Below, one piece after another: positions 33,675 through 41,296 of a stretch of DNA of 64,000 nt (position 1 is the stretch's first letter; every line of letters begins with the position of its first letter). The notes beneath the pieces were generated by a model. The model was not told where the DNA came from, searched no databases, and worked only from the letters and a program-made list of their open reading frames with translations. Source of the stretch: Akkermansiaceae bacterium (GTDB lineage Bacteria > Verrucomicrobiota > Verrucomicrobiia > Verrucomicrobiales > Akkermansiaceae); assembly GCA_024233135.1 (NCBI GenBank), contig JACKPZ010000006.1, positions 1 through 64,000 on the forward strand, in the 5' to 3' direction. Made by a program: the position numbers and the translations under genes.

Positions 33675-34267
33675 ATCCAGATCCCTCCCATTTCATGTCC
33701 CTCTCTCCTCTCGAAGAAAACATCGCGTCGCACGAAACGCCGGGCACCAAGCACTTCCCGCCGTTCGCGGTGACGCCGGAGTTGGATGCCGAGGCCGATG
33801 AGCGCATCTCGCACTATCCGGACAGCAAACGCTCGGCCACCCTGCCGCTGCTCCACATCGTCCAACACAGGTTCGGATACATCTCCGCCGAGTCGATCGA
33901 ATGGGTCGCGAAGAAACTCGATCTCGAACCGATCAAGGTGCTTGAGGTGGTGACGTTCTATCCCGGCTTCCGCCAGTCGGCGCCCGGCAGATTCCACATC
34001 CGCGTCTGCCGCACGCTGTCCTGCGCGATGGGCGGATCCTACGAGTTGATGGAGAAGCTCTGCGAGTTCACCGGCATCGACCGCTCGAAGTGCGATCCGC
34101 ACCACCATCCGATCGCGGTTTCCCCATGTGGCAACTACTCGGTGGAGTTCGCGGAATGCCTCGCATCCTGCGGCAGCGCGCCCGTCTGCATGGTGAACGA
34201 CGATTTCCACGAGGGCGTGCCCGCCGGGAAGGCGGAGGACTTGCTTGCGAAGTATCCCGCGGGTTGA
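33671..34267 (+). CDS. nuoE: NADH-quinone oxidoreductase subunit E
   Basis: NuoE is the 24-kDa thioredoxin-like subunit holding a [2Fe-2S] cluster at the NADH end of complex I. The 198-residue product starts with ATG in a four-base overlap with nuoD; an in-frame ATG at 33695 is an alternative. The cluster ligands are in CRTLSCAMGG and CLASCGSAPVC. The helical start (YPDSKRSATLPLLHIVQHRFGYIS) and VVTFYPGFRQSAPG are typical. It would normally abut nuoF, but a toxin-antitoxin pair separates them here. Confidence 0.94.
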   Translation: MNPDPSHFMSLSPLEENIASHETPGTKHFPPFAVTPELDAEADERISHYPDSKRSATLPLLHIVQHRFGYISAESIEWVAKKLDLEPIKVLEVVTFYPGFRQSAPGRFHIRVCRTLSCAMGGSYELMEKLCEFTGIDRSKCDPHHHPIAVSPCGNYSVEFAECLASCGSAPVCMVNDDFHEGVPAGKAEDLLAKYPAG

Positions 34268-34283
34268 AAAAGGGCTTGTCTCC

Positions 34284-34309
34284 GGTAACGCGTTATGCCA
34301 TTCGTTACC
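34284..34309. promoter_or_regulatory. Inverted-repeat operator upstream of the antitoxin gene
   Basis: Seven-bp perfect arms GGTAACG (34284-34290) and CGTTACC (34303-34309) flank a 12-bp spacer, and the left arm is part of a second perfect 10-bp palindrome, TAACGCGTTA, at 34286-34295. This gives three half-sites of the form CGTTA, ending 2 bp before the antitoxin ATG. Such multi-half-site operators are typical of ribbon-helix-helix antitoxins. Confidence 0.65.
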
Positions 34310-34311
34310 AC

Positions 34312-34602
34312 ATGAGCGATTACCAACACAAACTGACCCGCACCAGCATGGCTTTGGATGCCTGGACCCTCCAGGCCATGAAGGCCCTCAGCGAACGCCT
34401 GGGCACCTCGAAGGCCGAGGTGATCCGCCGGGCCGTGCGTGAAATGAAGGAGCGCTCGGACCGCGAGGATGCCGCTCCGAAGCCCTTGGAGGCTCTGGAT
34501 TGGCTCCAGAACGGTGGCGGTCTGGTGGCTGAGGAGGCCGCCGAATACCGCGCCGCCATGACCGCCGAGCGAAACGCCAAGAAGTATTGGTGGGAATCGT
34601 GA
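34312..34602 (+). CDS. Ribbon-helix-helix antitoxin (VapB type)
   Basis: The 96-residue protein has a ribbon-helix-helix DNA-binding domain at residues ~5-45: a short basic strand (KLTRTSMALD), then two helices (TLQAMKALSERLG; SKAEVIRRAVREMKER). The C-terminal arm is acidic then aromatic (YRAAMTAERNAKKYWWES), as expected for a segment that blocks the toxin. It lies 44 bp after nuoE and its stop overlaps the toxin start (GTGA). It should repress its own transcription through the inverted repeats just upstream. I see no clear Shine-Dalgarno; the operator occupies that place. Confidence 0.8.
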   Translation: MSDYQHKLTRTSMALDAWTLQAMKALSERLGTSKAEVIRRAVREMKERSDREDAAPKPLEALDWLQNGGGLVAEEAAEYRAAMTAERNAKKYWWES

Positions 34603-34991
34603 TCCATCTCGACACCAACATCCTCATCGACATCGTCACCGCGCATTCGCCGCAGGTGGCGATGGTCCGTGGGTGGTTGTCCGAGGGGAAAACACTCACT
34701 ACTTCGGCGGTCGCATGGTCCGAGTTTCTCAATGGTCCGCACTCGCACGGCCAGAAAGACGCCGTCCGCGCCGTGCTGGCCGGCGGAATCCGGCCCTTCG
34801 ATGAGGAACAGGCGGAGTTGGCATCCCGCCTGTTTCACGTTACAGGTCGTCGGCGCGGTTCCCATGCCGACTGCATGATCGCCGCCGCCGCGCTCGCCAG
34901 GCGCGAGGTGGTCGCCACCCGCAACCTCAAGGATTTCCAACGCTTCGTCCCGCACGGCCTCATGCTCGAGGCCATTCCCACCGTCGACTGA
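34599..34991 (+). CDS. PIN-domain ribonuclease toxin (VapC type)
   Basis: Start is the GTG at 34599, overlapping the antitoxin stop as GTGA. The 130-residue product is a PIN domain: MIHLDTNILIDIV places the first catalytic Asp at residue 5, SAVAWSEFLNG supplies the central Glu, and SHADCMIAAAAL and ATRNLKDFQRF supply the late acidic residues. VapC toxins cut specific tRNAs or rRNA. It is followed 10 bp later by nuoF, so any promoter serving nuoF must pass through or arise within this module. All acidic catalytic positions appear intact, so the toxin should be active. Confidence 0.85.
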   Translation: MIHLDTNILIDIVTAHSPQVAMVRGWLSEGKTLTTSAVAWSEFLNGPHSHGQKDAVRAVLAGGIRPFDEEQAELASRLFHVTGRRRGSHADCMIAAAALARREVVATRNLKDFQRFVPHGLMLEAIPTVD

Positions 34992-35001
34992 TTTTCCGCC
35001 C

Positions 35002-36402
35002 ATGATCACCTACACCAAGCAACCCCACGCGCGCGAATACCGCCTCATCTTCAAGAACGTCGATCGCGAGGGCTGGGACCCGTCCATCGATTGTTACATG
35101 CGCGACGGTGGTTATGAGGATCTCAAGAAGGCGATGACCATGCAGCCCAAGGACATCACCGAGGAGGTGAAGAAATCCGGACTTCGCGGGCGCGGCGGAG
35201 CGGGCTTCCCGACGGGCATGAAGTGGACCTTCATCCCGCCGAACAACACCAAACCGGTTTATCTGATCTGCAACGGCGACGAGTCCGAACCCGGCACCTT
35301 CAAGGATCGCTACATCCTCCATCAGGACCCGCACCAGCTCATCGAGGGCATGGTGATCTCGTGTTTCGCGGTCGGCGCGCACATCGCCTACATCTATCTG
35401 CGCGAGGAGTTTCCCGAGGCCGCCAGGATCGTCGAGAAGGCGATCGAGGAGGCCCGTGAACGCAACTTCGTCGGCAAGAACATCCTCGGATCCGGCTTCG
35501 ATCTGGAACTCTACGTTCACCGCGGCGCCGGCGCCTACATCTGCGGCGAGGAAACCGGCCTCATCGAGTCGCTCGAAGGCAAGCGCCCGTATCCGCGCAT
35601 CAAACCACCGTATTTCCCGGCCGCGCTGGGCCTCTACATGTGCCCGACGATCGTCAACAACGTCGAGTCGCTCTGCCATGTGAAACACATCGTCCGCATG
35701 GGCGGCGACGAGTACTCGAAACTCGGCGTGCCGCGGAACACCGGCACCCGCATCGTCGGCGTCTCCGGTGACGTGAAGAACCCGGGGTATTTCGAAATCG
35801 AAGTCGGCAAGGTCACGATGCGTGAGTTGCTCTATGACATGTGCGGCGGCCCCAAGGACGGGCGCGAGATCAAGGCGGTCATCCCCGGCGGTTCGTCTTC
35901 GAAAATCCTGCGCAGCGACGAGGTTTTCAAACTCAAGAACCCGGATGGCAGCGAGCGCGAACTCGCGTTCTGGGACATCCCGCTGGATTTCGACACGCTC
36001 GCCGCCTGTGGCTCGATGGCCGGTTCCGGCGGCGTCATCGTCATCGACGACTCGCGCAAGATGTCCTGGGTACTCAACAACCTGAACGCGTTCTACGCCC
36101 ACGAGTCCTGTGGCCAGTGCACCCCGTGCCGCGAGGGATCCACATGGATGAAGAAGATTTCCGACCGCATCGTGGAAGGCGACGCGAGCCCCGAGGATGT
36201 CGCGACATTGGAAAGCGTCGCCTATCAGATCGACGGACGGACGATCTGCGCCTTCGGCGAAGCCTCGTCGTGGCCGGTGGAGGCGATCATCGCCAAGTTC
36301 CGCGAAGAACTTGTGGCGGATACGAATCCGGCCAACGCCGCGAAGCCGCACAATCCCGAGTCCCTCGCCCAGCGCAGGTATCTCAACGGCTGCGCGGGCT
36401 GA
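35002..36402 (+). CDS. nuoF: NADH-quinone oxidoreductase subunit F
   Basis: NuoF is the 51-kDa-type subunit that binds NADH, FMN and a [4Fe-4S] cluster. The 466-residue product shows the FMN/NADH-binding GLRGRGGAGFPTGMKW and NGDESEPGTFKDR, then ICGEETGLIESLEGKR. The cluster ligands are in SCGQCTPCREG plus a later Cys (GRTICAFGE). Its neighbour on the 5' side is the VapC-type toxin gene, 10 bp away, not nuoE. No nuoG follows; the next genes encode a MauE/DoxX-like protein and an L,D-transpeptidase. Confidence 0.95.
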   Translation: MITYTKQPHAREYRLIFKNVDREGWDPSIDCYMRDGGYEDLKKAMTMQPKDITEEVKKSGLRGRGGAGFPTGMKWTFIPPNNTKPVYLICNGDESEPGTFKDRYILHQDPHQLIEGMVISCFAVGAHIAYIYLREEFPEAARIVEKAIEEARERNFVGKNILGSGFDLELYVHRGAGAYICGEETGLIESLEGKRPYPRIKPPYFPAALGLYMCPTIVNNVESLCHVKHIVRMGGDEYSKLGVPRNTGTRIVGVSGDVKNPGYFEIEVGKVTMRELLYDMCGGPKDGREIKAVIPGGSSSKILRSDEVFKLKNPDGSERELAFWDIPLDFDTLAACGSMAGSGGVIVIDDSRKMSWVLNNLNAFYAHESCGQCTPCREGSTWMKKISDRIVEGDASPEDVATLESVAYQIDGRTICAFGEASSWPVEAIIAKFREELVADTNPANAAKPHNPESLAQRRYLNGCAG

Positions 36403-36426
36403 TCCACCGCGTCAACGAGTGATTTC

Positions 36427-36876
36427 ATGATTCCCAGGTCCAGGACAGAGACCATGGCCGTCATCCTGCGGGTGGTGCTCGGCTGTTGGTTTGTGTACAG
36501 CGGCGGCGTGAAGATCTTCGGCAGCGGTCTCGACCGCTTCACCTTCGATATCGCGAACTACAAGATCGTCGGACCACCTTTCGACGCCCTCATCGCCTAT
36601 TCGCTGCCATGGGCCGAAGTGTTCGGTGGCGTCTGCCTGATGCTCGGCCTGCTCCGACGCGGGGCGATCGCGTTGATCGCCTGTCTGGTTGCGGTGTTCG
36701 CCATCGCCATCGGCTGGGCCTGGTCGCACGGGCTGGACATCAGTTGCGGGTGCCACGGCGGAAACGAGAAGATCAGCTACTGGGTGAAAACCATCGAACT
36801 CGCCGGCTACTTCGCCGTCCTTGGCTGGCTGTGGTGGGTGGAATTCTCCCGCAGAGACGCAACGTCCGCCGCCTGA
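36427..36876 (+). CDS. MauE/DoxX-like membrane protein
   Basis: The 149-residue product has four predicted helices (about residues 8-27, 55-75, 80-98 and 120-140). The first, VILRVVLGCWFVYSGGVKI, is the DoxX/MauE-type start with the family's FxxSGxxK pattern. A cytoplasmic or periplasmic CGCHGG motif lies at about residue 105. MauE helps form disulfides in methylamine dehydrogenase; related proteins are general redox or vitamin K-type partners. No mau gene is present, so only a role in membrane redox or thiol chemistry is suggested. Confidence 0.75.
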   Translation: MIPRSRTETMAVILRVVLGCWFVYSGGVKIFGSGLDRFTFDIANYKIVGPPFDALIAYSLPWAEVFGGVCLMLGLLRRGAIALIACLVAVFAIAIGWAWSHGLDISCGCHGGNEKISYWVKTIELAGYFAVLGWLWWVEFSRRDATSAA

Positions 36877-36949
36877 TCGTTTCCGATCCTCTTGACCGTG
36901 AACGCACCCGGGACTATCCAATCGCGAAGTATTTGATCTCTCCACGCCG

Positions 36950-37636
36950 ATGAAGCTCCCGATGATCGCCCTCCGGACGGCAGCCGCCGCAGCGCTTGCC
37001 CTTGCCGCCGTCTCGTGCACACCCGCCGGCCCGCCGCCCATGAGTATCCGGCATCATCCGCGCGTGTTGCACGAGTGGTATGACGATGGCGGTCCCGGCG
37101 AGGTCAAAATCCGGATCAGCCTCCGCGACCAGATCGCCGAGTTCACCCGCGGCGGCCGGAGCATCGGCTGGTGCTACGTCGCCACCGGCAAGGAAGGCCA
37201 TTCCACCGCCGATGGAACCTACCGCATTACCGAAAAGATCGTGGACAAATACTCGAACCGCTACGGCTGGATCGAGGATGAGTTCGGCAATGTCATCGAT
37301 GGCGACGCTTCGCCGGGCGACGCGGTTCCCGCCGGGGCGGTCTACGTCCCGGCACCCATGCCGTATTGGATGCGGCTCACGTCGTATGGCATAGGCATGC
37401 ATGGCGGCTTGATCCCGGAGCCGGGAAAACCTGCTTCGCACGGCTGCATCCGGATGCCCAAGGAATTCGTGCCGACCTTGTTCGACTCGGTGAAAGTCGG
37501 CACTCCGGTCACCATCACCCATGAGCCGAGCCGGGTCGGTCCCGGTTCGATGCCATCTCCGATGATGGACGAAATGGTGGGGGAGGCGCCCCGCAGCGCA
37601 CGGCCGGTGCGGATGCCGGCTCCCGGCCTGCTTTGA
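36950..37636 (+). CDS. Lipoprotein-like L,D-transpeptidase (YkuD domain)
   Basis: The 228-residue product starts with a signal sequence ending in a possible lipobox (AAVSC, Cys at about residue 23). The YkuD catalytic domain runs from about residue 50 to 195. The active-site motif is HGGLIPEPGKPASHGCIRMP, with nucleophile Cys166 in SHGCIR. These enzymes form 3-3 peptidoglycan cross-links or attach lipoproteins to the wall. A Pro-rich tail follows. A strong bidirectional terminator lies 16 bp beyond the stop. Confidence 0.87.
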   Translation: MKLPMIALRTAAAAALALAAVSCTPAGPPPMSIRHHPRVLHEWYDDGGPGEVKIRISLRDQIAEFTRGGRSIGWCYVATGKEGHSTADGTYRITEKIVDKYSNRYGWIEDEFGNVIDGDASPGDAVPAGAVYVPAPMPYWMRLTSYGIGMHGGLIPEPGKPASHGCIRMPKEFVPTLFDSVKVGTPVTITHEPSRVGPGSMPSPMMDEMVGEAPRSARPVRMPAPGLL

Positions 37637-37652
37637 GATTCTCCCGATCACA

Positions 37653-37687
37653 AAAAACCCGTCCGGACGTCATCCGGACGGGTTTTT
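37653..37687. terminator. Bidirectional intrinsic terminator
   Basis: Perfect 15-bp stem, arms 37653-37667 and 37673-37687, 5-nt loop, with A-run on the left and T-run on the right. It serves the L,D-transpeptidase gene on + and the LysM gene on -. Confidence 0.9.
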
Positions 37688-37718
37688 GGCGTTCTGGAGG
37701 TCTCGGAAAACCGTTCGC

Positions 37719-38630
37719 TTATGGCTGGGCGGGAACGTAGAGTTCCGATCCTCGTGCCAGAACTGTCGCGCTGGTCAGATCCAGGCCGTTGAGATCATTG
37801 AGGCGGTCGATGTCGGTGCCATGCTGCGAAGCAAATTCACCGTAGGTCATCTCGCCGTTGATCATCACCGGTTGGATCGTGGGTTCCGCGGTGCTTGGGG
37901 AGGGAGCGGGCTCCGCGGATGCGGGAGAGGGGTGGTTCGCCATCGCTTCCGACGCCTTGCTTTCCGCTGGTGCGGGCGCGGGAGTCTCCTGGGGAGCGGT
38001 CTTCGGCTCCTCGGTCTTCGGCGTCGCAGCCATCGCGGGTGCCTCAGGCTTCGATGGGGCCGGCGCGGCGGCAGGCTTCGGCGAGGTCGCGGGGGCGCTG
38101 GCAAGGCGAATCGTCTGACCAGGGCGCATCGAGGTCGCTTTCACATTGGGATTCGCCGCCATCAACGAGTCGACCGGAATACCGTGGCGACGTGAAATAC
38201 TGAAATACGTGTCGCCTTCACGAATCCGATAGGTCTCCGCAGTTGCTCGGCTCCGGGCCGGTGCCGAAGCGGAACCACCGGCCGGAACCTGAAGCTTCTG
38301 TCCGGGATGAATCACGGAGCTCAGTTTCAAGCGATTGATTCGAGCGATCGATTCAGGCGTGCTTTTCAAGCGATTGGCAATCCTCTCAAGACTGTCGCCC
38401 TTCTTGACTGTGTAAGTTGAAAATTCACCGCTTGTGGATTCTTTGACGGATTTTTCGGAAGCGGAAGCCGGTGTCTTGGCTTGGCCTTTTCCCAACTCGG
38501 CCTGGAGCTTCTGGATCTGCGCTTCCTGCGCGGCGCAACGTTCGCGCAGCTGTTCCAGTTCGCTCCTGCCCATCGTCGGCACGGTGGCCGCCCATAGCGT
38601 CAGTGTTCCCAACAACAAGCTCGCTTTCAT
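37719..38630 (-). CDS. Secreted LysM-repeat protein
   Basis: The 303-residue product has a signal peptide (about residues 1-21) and a short coiled-coil segment (LEQLRERCAAQEAQIQKLQAE). Two clear LysM domains follow: about 72-115 (TYTVKKGDSLERIANRLKS) and about 131-176 (TYRIREGDTYFSISRRHG). After a long Pro/Ala/Glu-rich linker, a third divergent LysM-like unit closes the protein at about 255-300 (EFASQHGTDIDRLNDLNGLD). LysM domains bind peptidoglycan; the spaced arrangement fits a wall-bound structural or tethering protein. Convergent with the L,D-transpeptidase gene. Confidence 0.83.
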   Translation of the reverse strand: MKASLLLGTLTLWAATVPTMGRSELEQLRERCAAQEAQIQKLQAELGKGQAKTPASASEKSVKESTSGEFSTYTVKKGDSLERIANRLKSTPESIARINRLKLSSVIHPGQKLQVPAGGSASAPARSRATAETYRIREGDTYFSISRRHGIPVDSLMAANPNVKATSMRPGQTIRLASAPATSPKPAAAPAPSKPEAPAMAATPKTEEPKTAPQETPAPAPAESKASEAMANHPSPASAEPAPSPSTAEPTIQPVMINGEMTYGEFASQHGTDIDRLNDLNGLDLTSATVLARGSELYVPAQP

Positions 38631-38784
38631 CTTGCGGCCGATTTTTCAAATTTTTTAGTCAAGGGCAAGAAGAAATCAACAAAGCTTAAGCAAAAGGATG
38701 AGGGCGTGCCGCTTCCGGTTGCTTCCGGTGCGGAGTGCCGAGTCGGTTCGGTCGAGACGATTCTACCAGCTCGGATTCTCGAAC

Positions 38785-38817
38785 GAAAAACGGGCGGCCG
38801 GATGACCGGCCGCCCGT
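38785..38817 (-). terminator. Intrinsic terminator of efp
   Basis: Perfect 12-bp GC-rich stem, arms 38790-38801 and 38806-38817, with a 4-nt loop. On the - strand the stem is followed by a run of five Ts (complement of 38785-38789), 31 bp beyond the efp stop. Confidence 0.85.
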
Positions 38818-38848
38818 ATGGGAGAATCAGCAGTTGAAAAGAGGGGCC

Positions 38849-39412
38849 TCAGGCGCGGCCGAGGTAGGATTTGTCCTCGGTCTTCACGTTGATCTTCTCG
38901 CCTTGGTTGATGAAGAGGGGGACCTGGACGATCAGGCCGGTTTCCATCGTGGCGGGTTTGTAGACGTTGTTGGCGGAGTCGCCCTTCACGCCTTCGGAGG
39001 ACTCGGTGACCGTCATGGTCATCGTGAGCGGGAGTTCGATGGAAACCACGGCGCCGTCCGCGATGAGCAGGGTGTAAAGCTGGCCCTCGATGAGGAAATC
39101 CTTCACCCCCTCGATGAGATCATCGAAGACGATCATGTCCTCGTAGCTGTCCGGATTGAGGAAGTGGTAACCGGAGCTGTCCTTGTAGGAGTACTCGTGC
39201 GGGGTGCGCTCCAGGACGACGCCTTCCAGCGAGTCGTTGGAAGTAAGGCGGAGATTGAATACCTTCTTGGTGGCCACGCTGCGCAGCGACATCTGGACGT
39301 AGGATGCCATCCGGGGAGGCGTCTTGAGCTCGGTCTCGGTGACGAGGCAGATTTCGTTGTTGTGGCGGACGGCGTGTCCTTTGCGGAGGCTGATGGCGGG
39401 TACGCTGGGCAT
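38849..39412 (-). CDS. efp: Elongation factor P with an atypical tip loop
   Basis: EF-P enters the ribosomal E site to rescue stalls at consecutive prolines. The 187-residue product has the three-domain family length and the C-terminal signature GDSANNVYKPATMETGLIVQ and YLGRA. The tip loop that reaches the peptidyl-transferase centre reads TPPRMASY, with Arg34 where E. coli has beta-lysylated Lys34 in KPGKGQAF. The loop keeps canonical length, so this is not the longer EfpL (YeiP) type by that measure. Arg at the tip would fit a rhamnosylated or unmodified factor. No modification enzyme gene is in the window. Confidence 0.93.
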   Translation of the reverse strand: MPSVPAISLRKGHAVRHNNEICLVTETELKTPPRMASYVQMSLRSVATKKVFNLRLTSNDSLEGVVLERTPHEYSYKDSSGYHFLNPDSYEDMIVFDDLIEGVKDFLIEGQLYTLLIADGAVVSIELPLTMTMTVTESSEGVKGDSANNVYKPATMETGLIVQVPLFINQGEKINVKTEDKSYLGRA

Positions 39413-39463
39413 GGTGACGGGCCGGGGATAGGTGGCACGCCGCGGGGTGGCAAGTCCGGAATT

Positions 39464-40000
39464 TCAACCGCTCGCGGCCACGCCGGCGCTCCTCAGCTGG
39501 ATCCATCCGGCCATCGCCAGATCATCGTCTCCGGCGGCCCACACGCGGCGGAGGAAATCGGCCGGGTGGATCCCTCCGTGTTTGCGGAGGAAATTCCGGT
39601 CCCCGCCGCAGCCGAACATCAGGTCGGGGTCGAGTCGTCCTTCGAGCTTCGCCCTCGCCTTCGCGAGGATGCGGGGCAGGTAGGCGATGCCTTCCAATTC
39701 GTCGCCGAAGGTGGGCACGTCGTCCCGCCCGAGCACCGGGCCGGTCGCGACCGCGCCGTTCTGAACCATCAGGAAGAAATCGCGGCGCACGGCGGCGACC
39801 AGCAGCGCCGTCGCCGGACTCGGGTTTCCTTCGTCGCAGTAGTCTTCGATGAAGTCGAAGAACTCGCGCGGCTGGTAGCCGATGGAGGCGAGGAACGCGT
39901 GGTCGTCCGGCGAGTAATACGTCGCGAAGTCGCGGTTGCCCGCGTGATAGGTTTCGCAGCAGCGGTCGAAGAGAGTGAGGAAGAGGTCGCTCCAGAGCAT
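39464..40000 (-). CDS. DUF5069-like protein
   Basis: From the ATG at 40000 the product is 178 residues, soluble, with no signal peptide. Recognisable blocks are GYQPREFFDFIEDYCDEGNPS, LEGIAYLPRILAKARAKLEG and the C-terminal HGGIHPADFLRRVWAAGDDD. The LPRxxxKARAKLxG segment is the hallmark I associate with DUF5069. No biochemical role is known to me. It lies between deoB (41 bp upstream) and efp (51 bp downstream) on the same strand. Confidence 0.65.
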   Translation of the reverse strand: MLWSDLFLTLFDRCCETYHAGNRDFATYYSPDDHAFLASIGYQPREFFDFIEDYCDEGNPSPATALLVAAVRRDFFLMVQNGAVATGPVLGRDDVPTFGDELEGIAYLPRILAKARAKLEGRLDPDLMFGCGGDRNFLRKHGGIHPADFLRRVWAAGDDDLAMAGWIQLRSAGVAASG

Positions 40001-40041
40001 GCCGGGCGGTAGCGGACAGGGAGTGGAATCGCAAGCTCCGC

Positions 40042-41151
40042 CTAGCCGAAGGCCGTCTCGACGATGCGGGAGGCGTCGGAGAACACGCCGTCGTTCAACG
40101 GCTGGTCGAGCCCCAACGTGAGGAATGGCACCTGCTCGCGTGTGTGGTCGGTGCCGTGGTGATACGGGTCGTTTCCGTGGTCGGCCGTGATGAGCATGAG
40201 GTCGCCAGGTTGGATCTTTGGCAGGAAGCTGCCGAGCCAATGGTCGAACTCCCTCAGGCGCCGCGCGTAGCCGTCCGGATCTCGCCGGTGGCCGTATAGA
40301 CTGTCGAAGTCGACCAGGTTCGCCAGCAGGAACCGTGGCTCGTCCGGCTGTTGCATCCACAGTCGTTCGATCGTCCGCATTCCGTCATCGTTCGATTTCG
40401 TCGGATGGGACTCGGAAATACCCGAGGCGGCGAAAATGTCGGAGATTTTCCCGATTCCGATGGTTTTCACACCGCGGGCCTGGAGGCGGTTGAGCGCGGT
40501 CTCGCCAGGTTCGAGCGAGTAGTCGTGGCGGTTGGTTGTGCGTTGGAAGTCGTCCTTCGAATTGCCCACAAACGGTCGAGCGATCACGCGGCCGATGCGG
40601 ATGCCGCGCTCGTCGAGCAACGCGCGGGCTGTTCCGCAGAGCTCCCATAGCCGTTCCAGTCCGAAGGTTTCCTCATGGGCGGCGAGTTGCAGGACGCTGT
40701 CGGCGCTGGTGTAGAGGATCGGTTTGCCGGTCGCCATGTGCTCCTCGCCGAGCCGTTGGATGATCTCGGTGCCGGACGCGGCCAGGTTTCCGAGAAACCC
40801 GGTCCCGGCACGGCGGGATAGCTCGTCCACCAGATCGTCGGGAAAGGATTCAAAGGTCGCGAACGCCTCGTCGAGTGGCCTGCCGAGCAACTCCCAATGA
40901 CCGGTCGTGGTATCCTTGCCGGCCGAAATTTCGGTGAGTCGGGCGTATTTCGCGCCGTCGAGTTTCTTCACCTCCGGTCGGCCCGGCAGCAGATCGTAGA
41001 GCCCGAGCGATGCGAGGTTCGGAAGCTCGAAATCCGGGATCCGCTCGAACAAGTGCCCCAGCGTGTCCGCACCCTCGTCGCCATATTCAGCCGCATCCGG
41101 CGCGTTGCCGCAGCCGACCGAATCGAGCACGACCATCAAAACCCGTTTCAT
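40042..41151 (-). CDS. deoB: Phosphopentomutase
   Basis: DeoB interconverts ribose or deoxyribose 1-phosphate and 5-phosphate in nucleoside catabolism. The ATG at 41151 gives 369 residues. It belongs to the alkaline-phosphatase superfamily: RVLMVVLDSVGCGNAPDA binds the dinuclear Mn site, GKDTTTGHWE holds the phosphorylated Thr, and LMLITADHGNDPYHHGTDHTRE supplies further metal ligands. An in-frame ATG at 41163 is also possible. It is divergent from the PL4 gene. Confidence 0.94.
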   Translation of the reverse strand: MKRVLMVVLDSVGCGNAPDAAEYGDEGADTLGHLFERIPDFELPNLASLGLYDLLPGRPEVKKLDGAKYARLTEISAGKDTTTGHWELLGRPLDEAFATFESFPDDLVDELSRRAGTGFLGNLAASGTEIIQRLGEEHMATGKPILYTSADSVLQLAAHEETFGLERLWELCGTARALLDERGIRIGRVIARPFVGNSKDDFQRTTNRHDYSLEPGETALNRLQARGVKTIGIGKISDIFAASGISESHPTKSNDDGMRTIERLWMQQPDEPRFLLANLVDFDSLYGHRRDPDGYARRLREFDHWLGSFLPKIQPGDLMLITADHGNDPYHHGTDHTREQVPFLTLGLDQPLNDGVFSDASRIVETAFG

Positions 41152-41296
41152 GCTCCGGATCATCCGCGGTGAAATCGGAACGGGAAGGCAAAAACCTCGC
41201 GGCCATACGTCGCGGGTCACCCGAGCGGGGTAGACAAACGAGCACCGGTTCCGGTTTAGTAATAGGCACATGCGCGTGCCGCCCCGAATCGACCCG

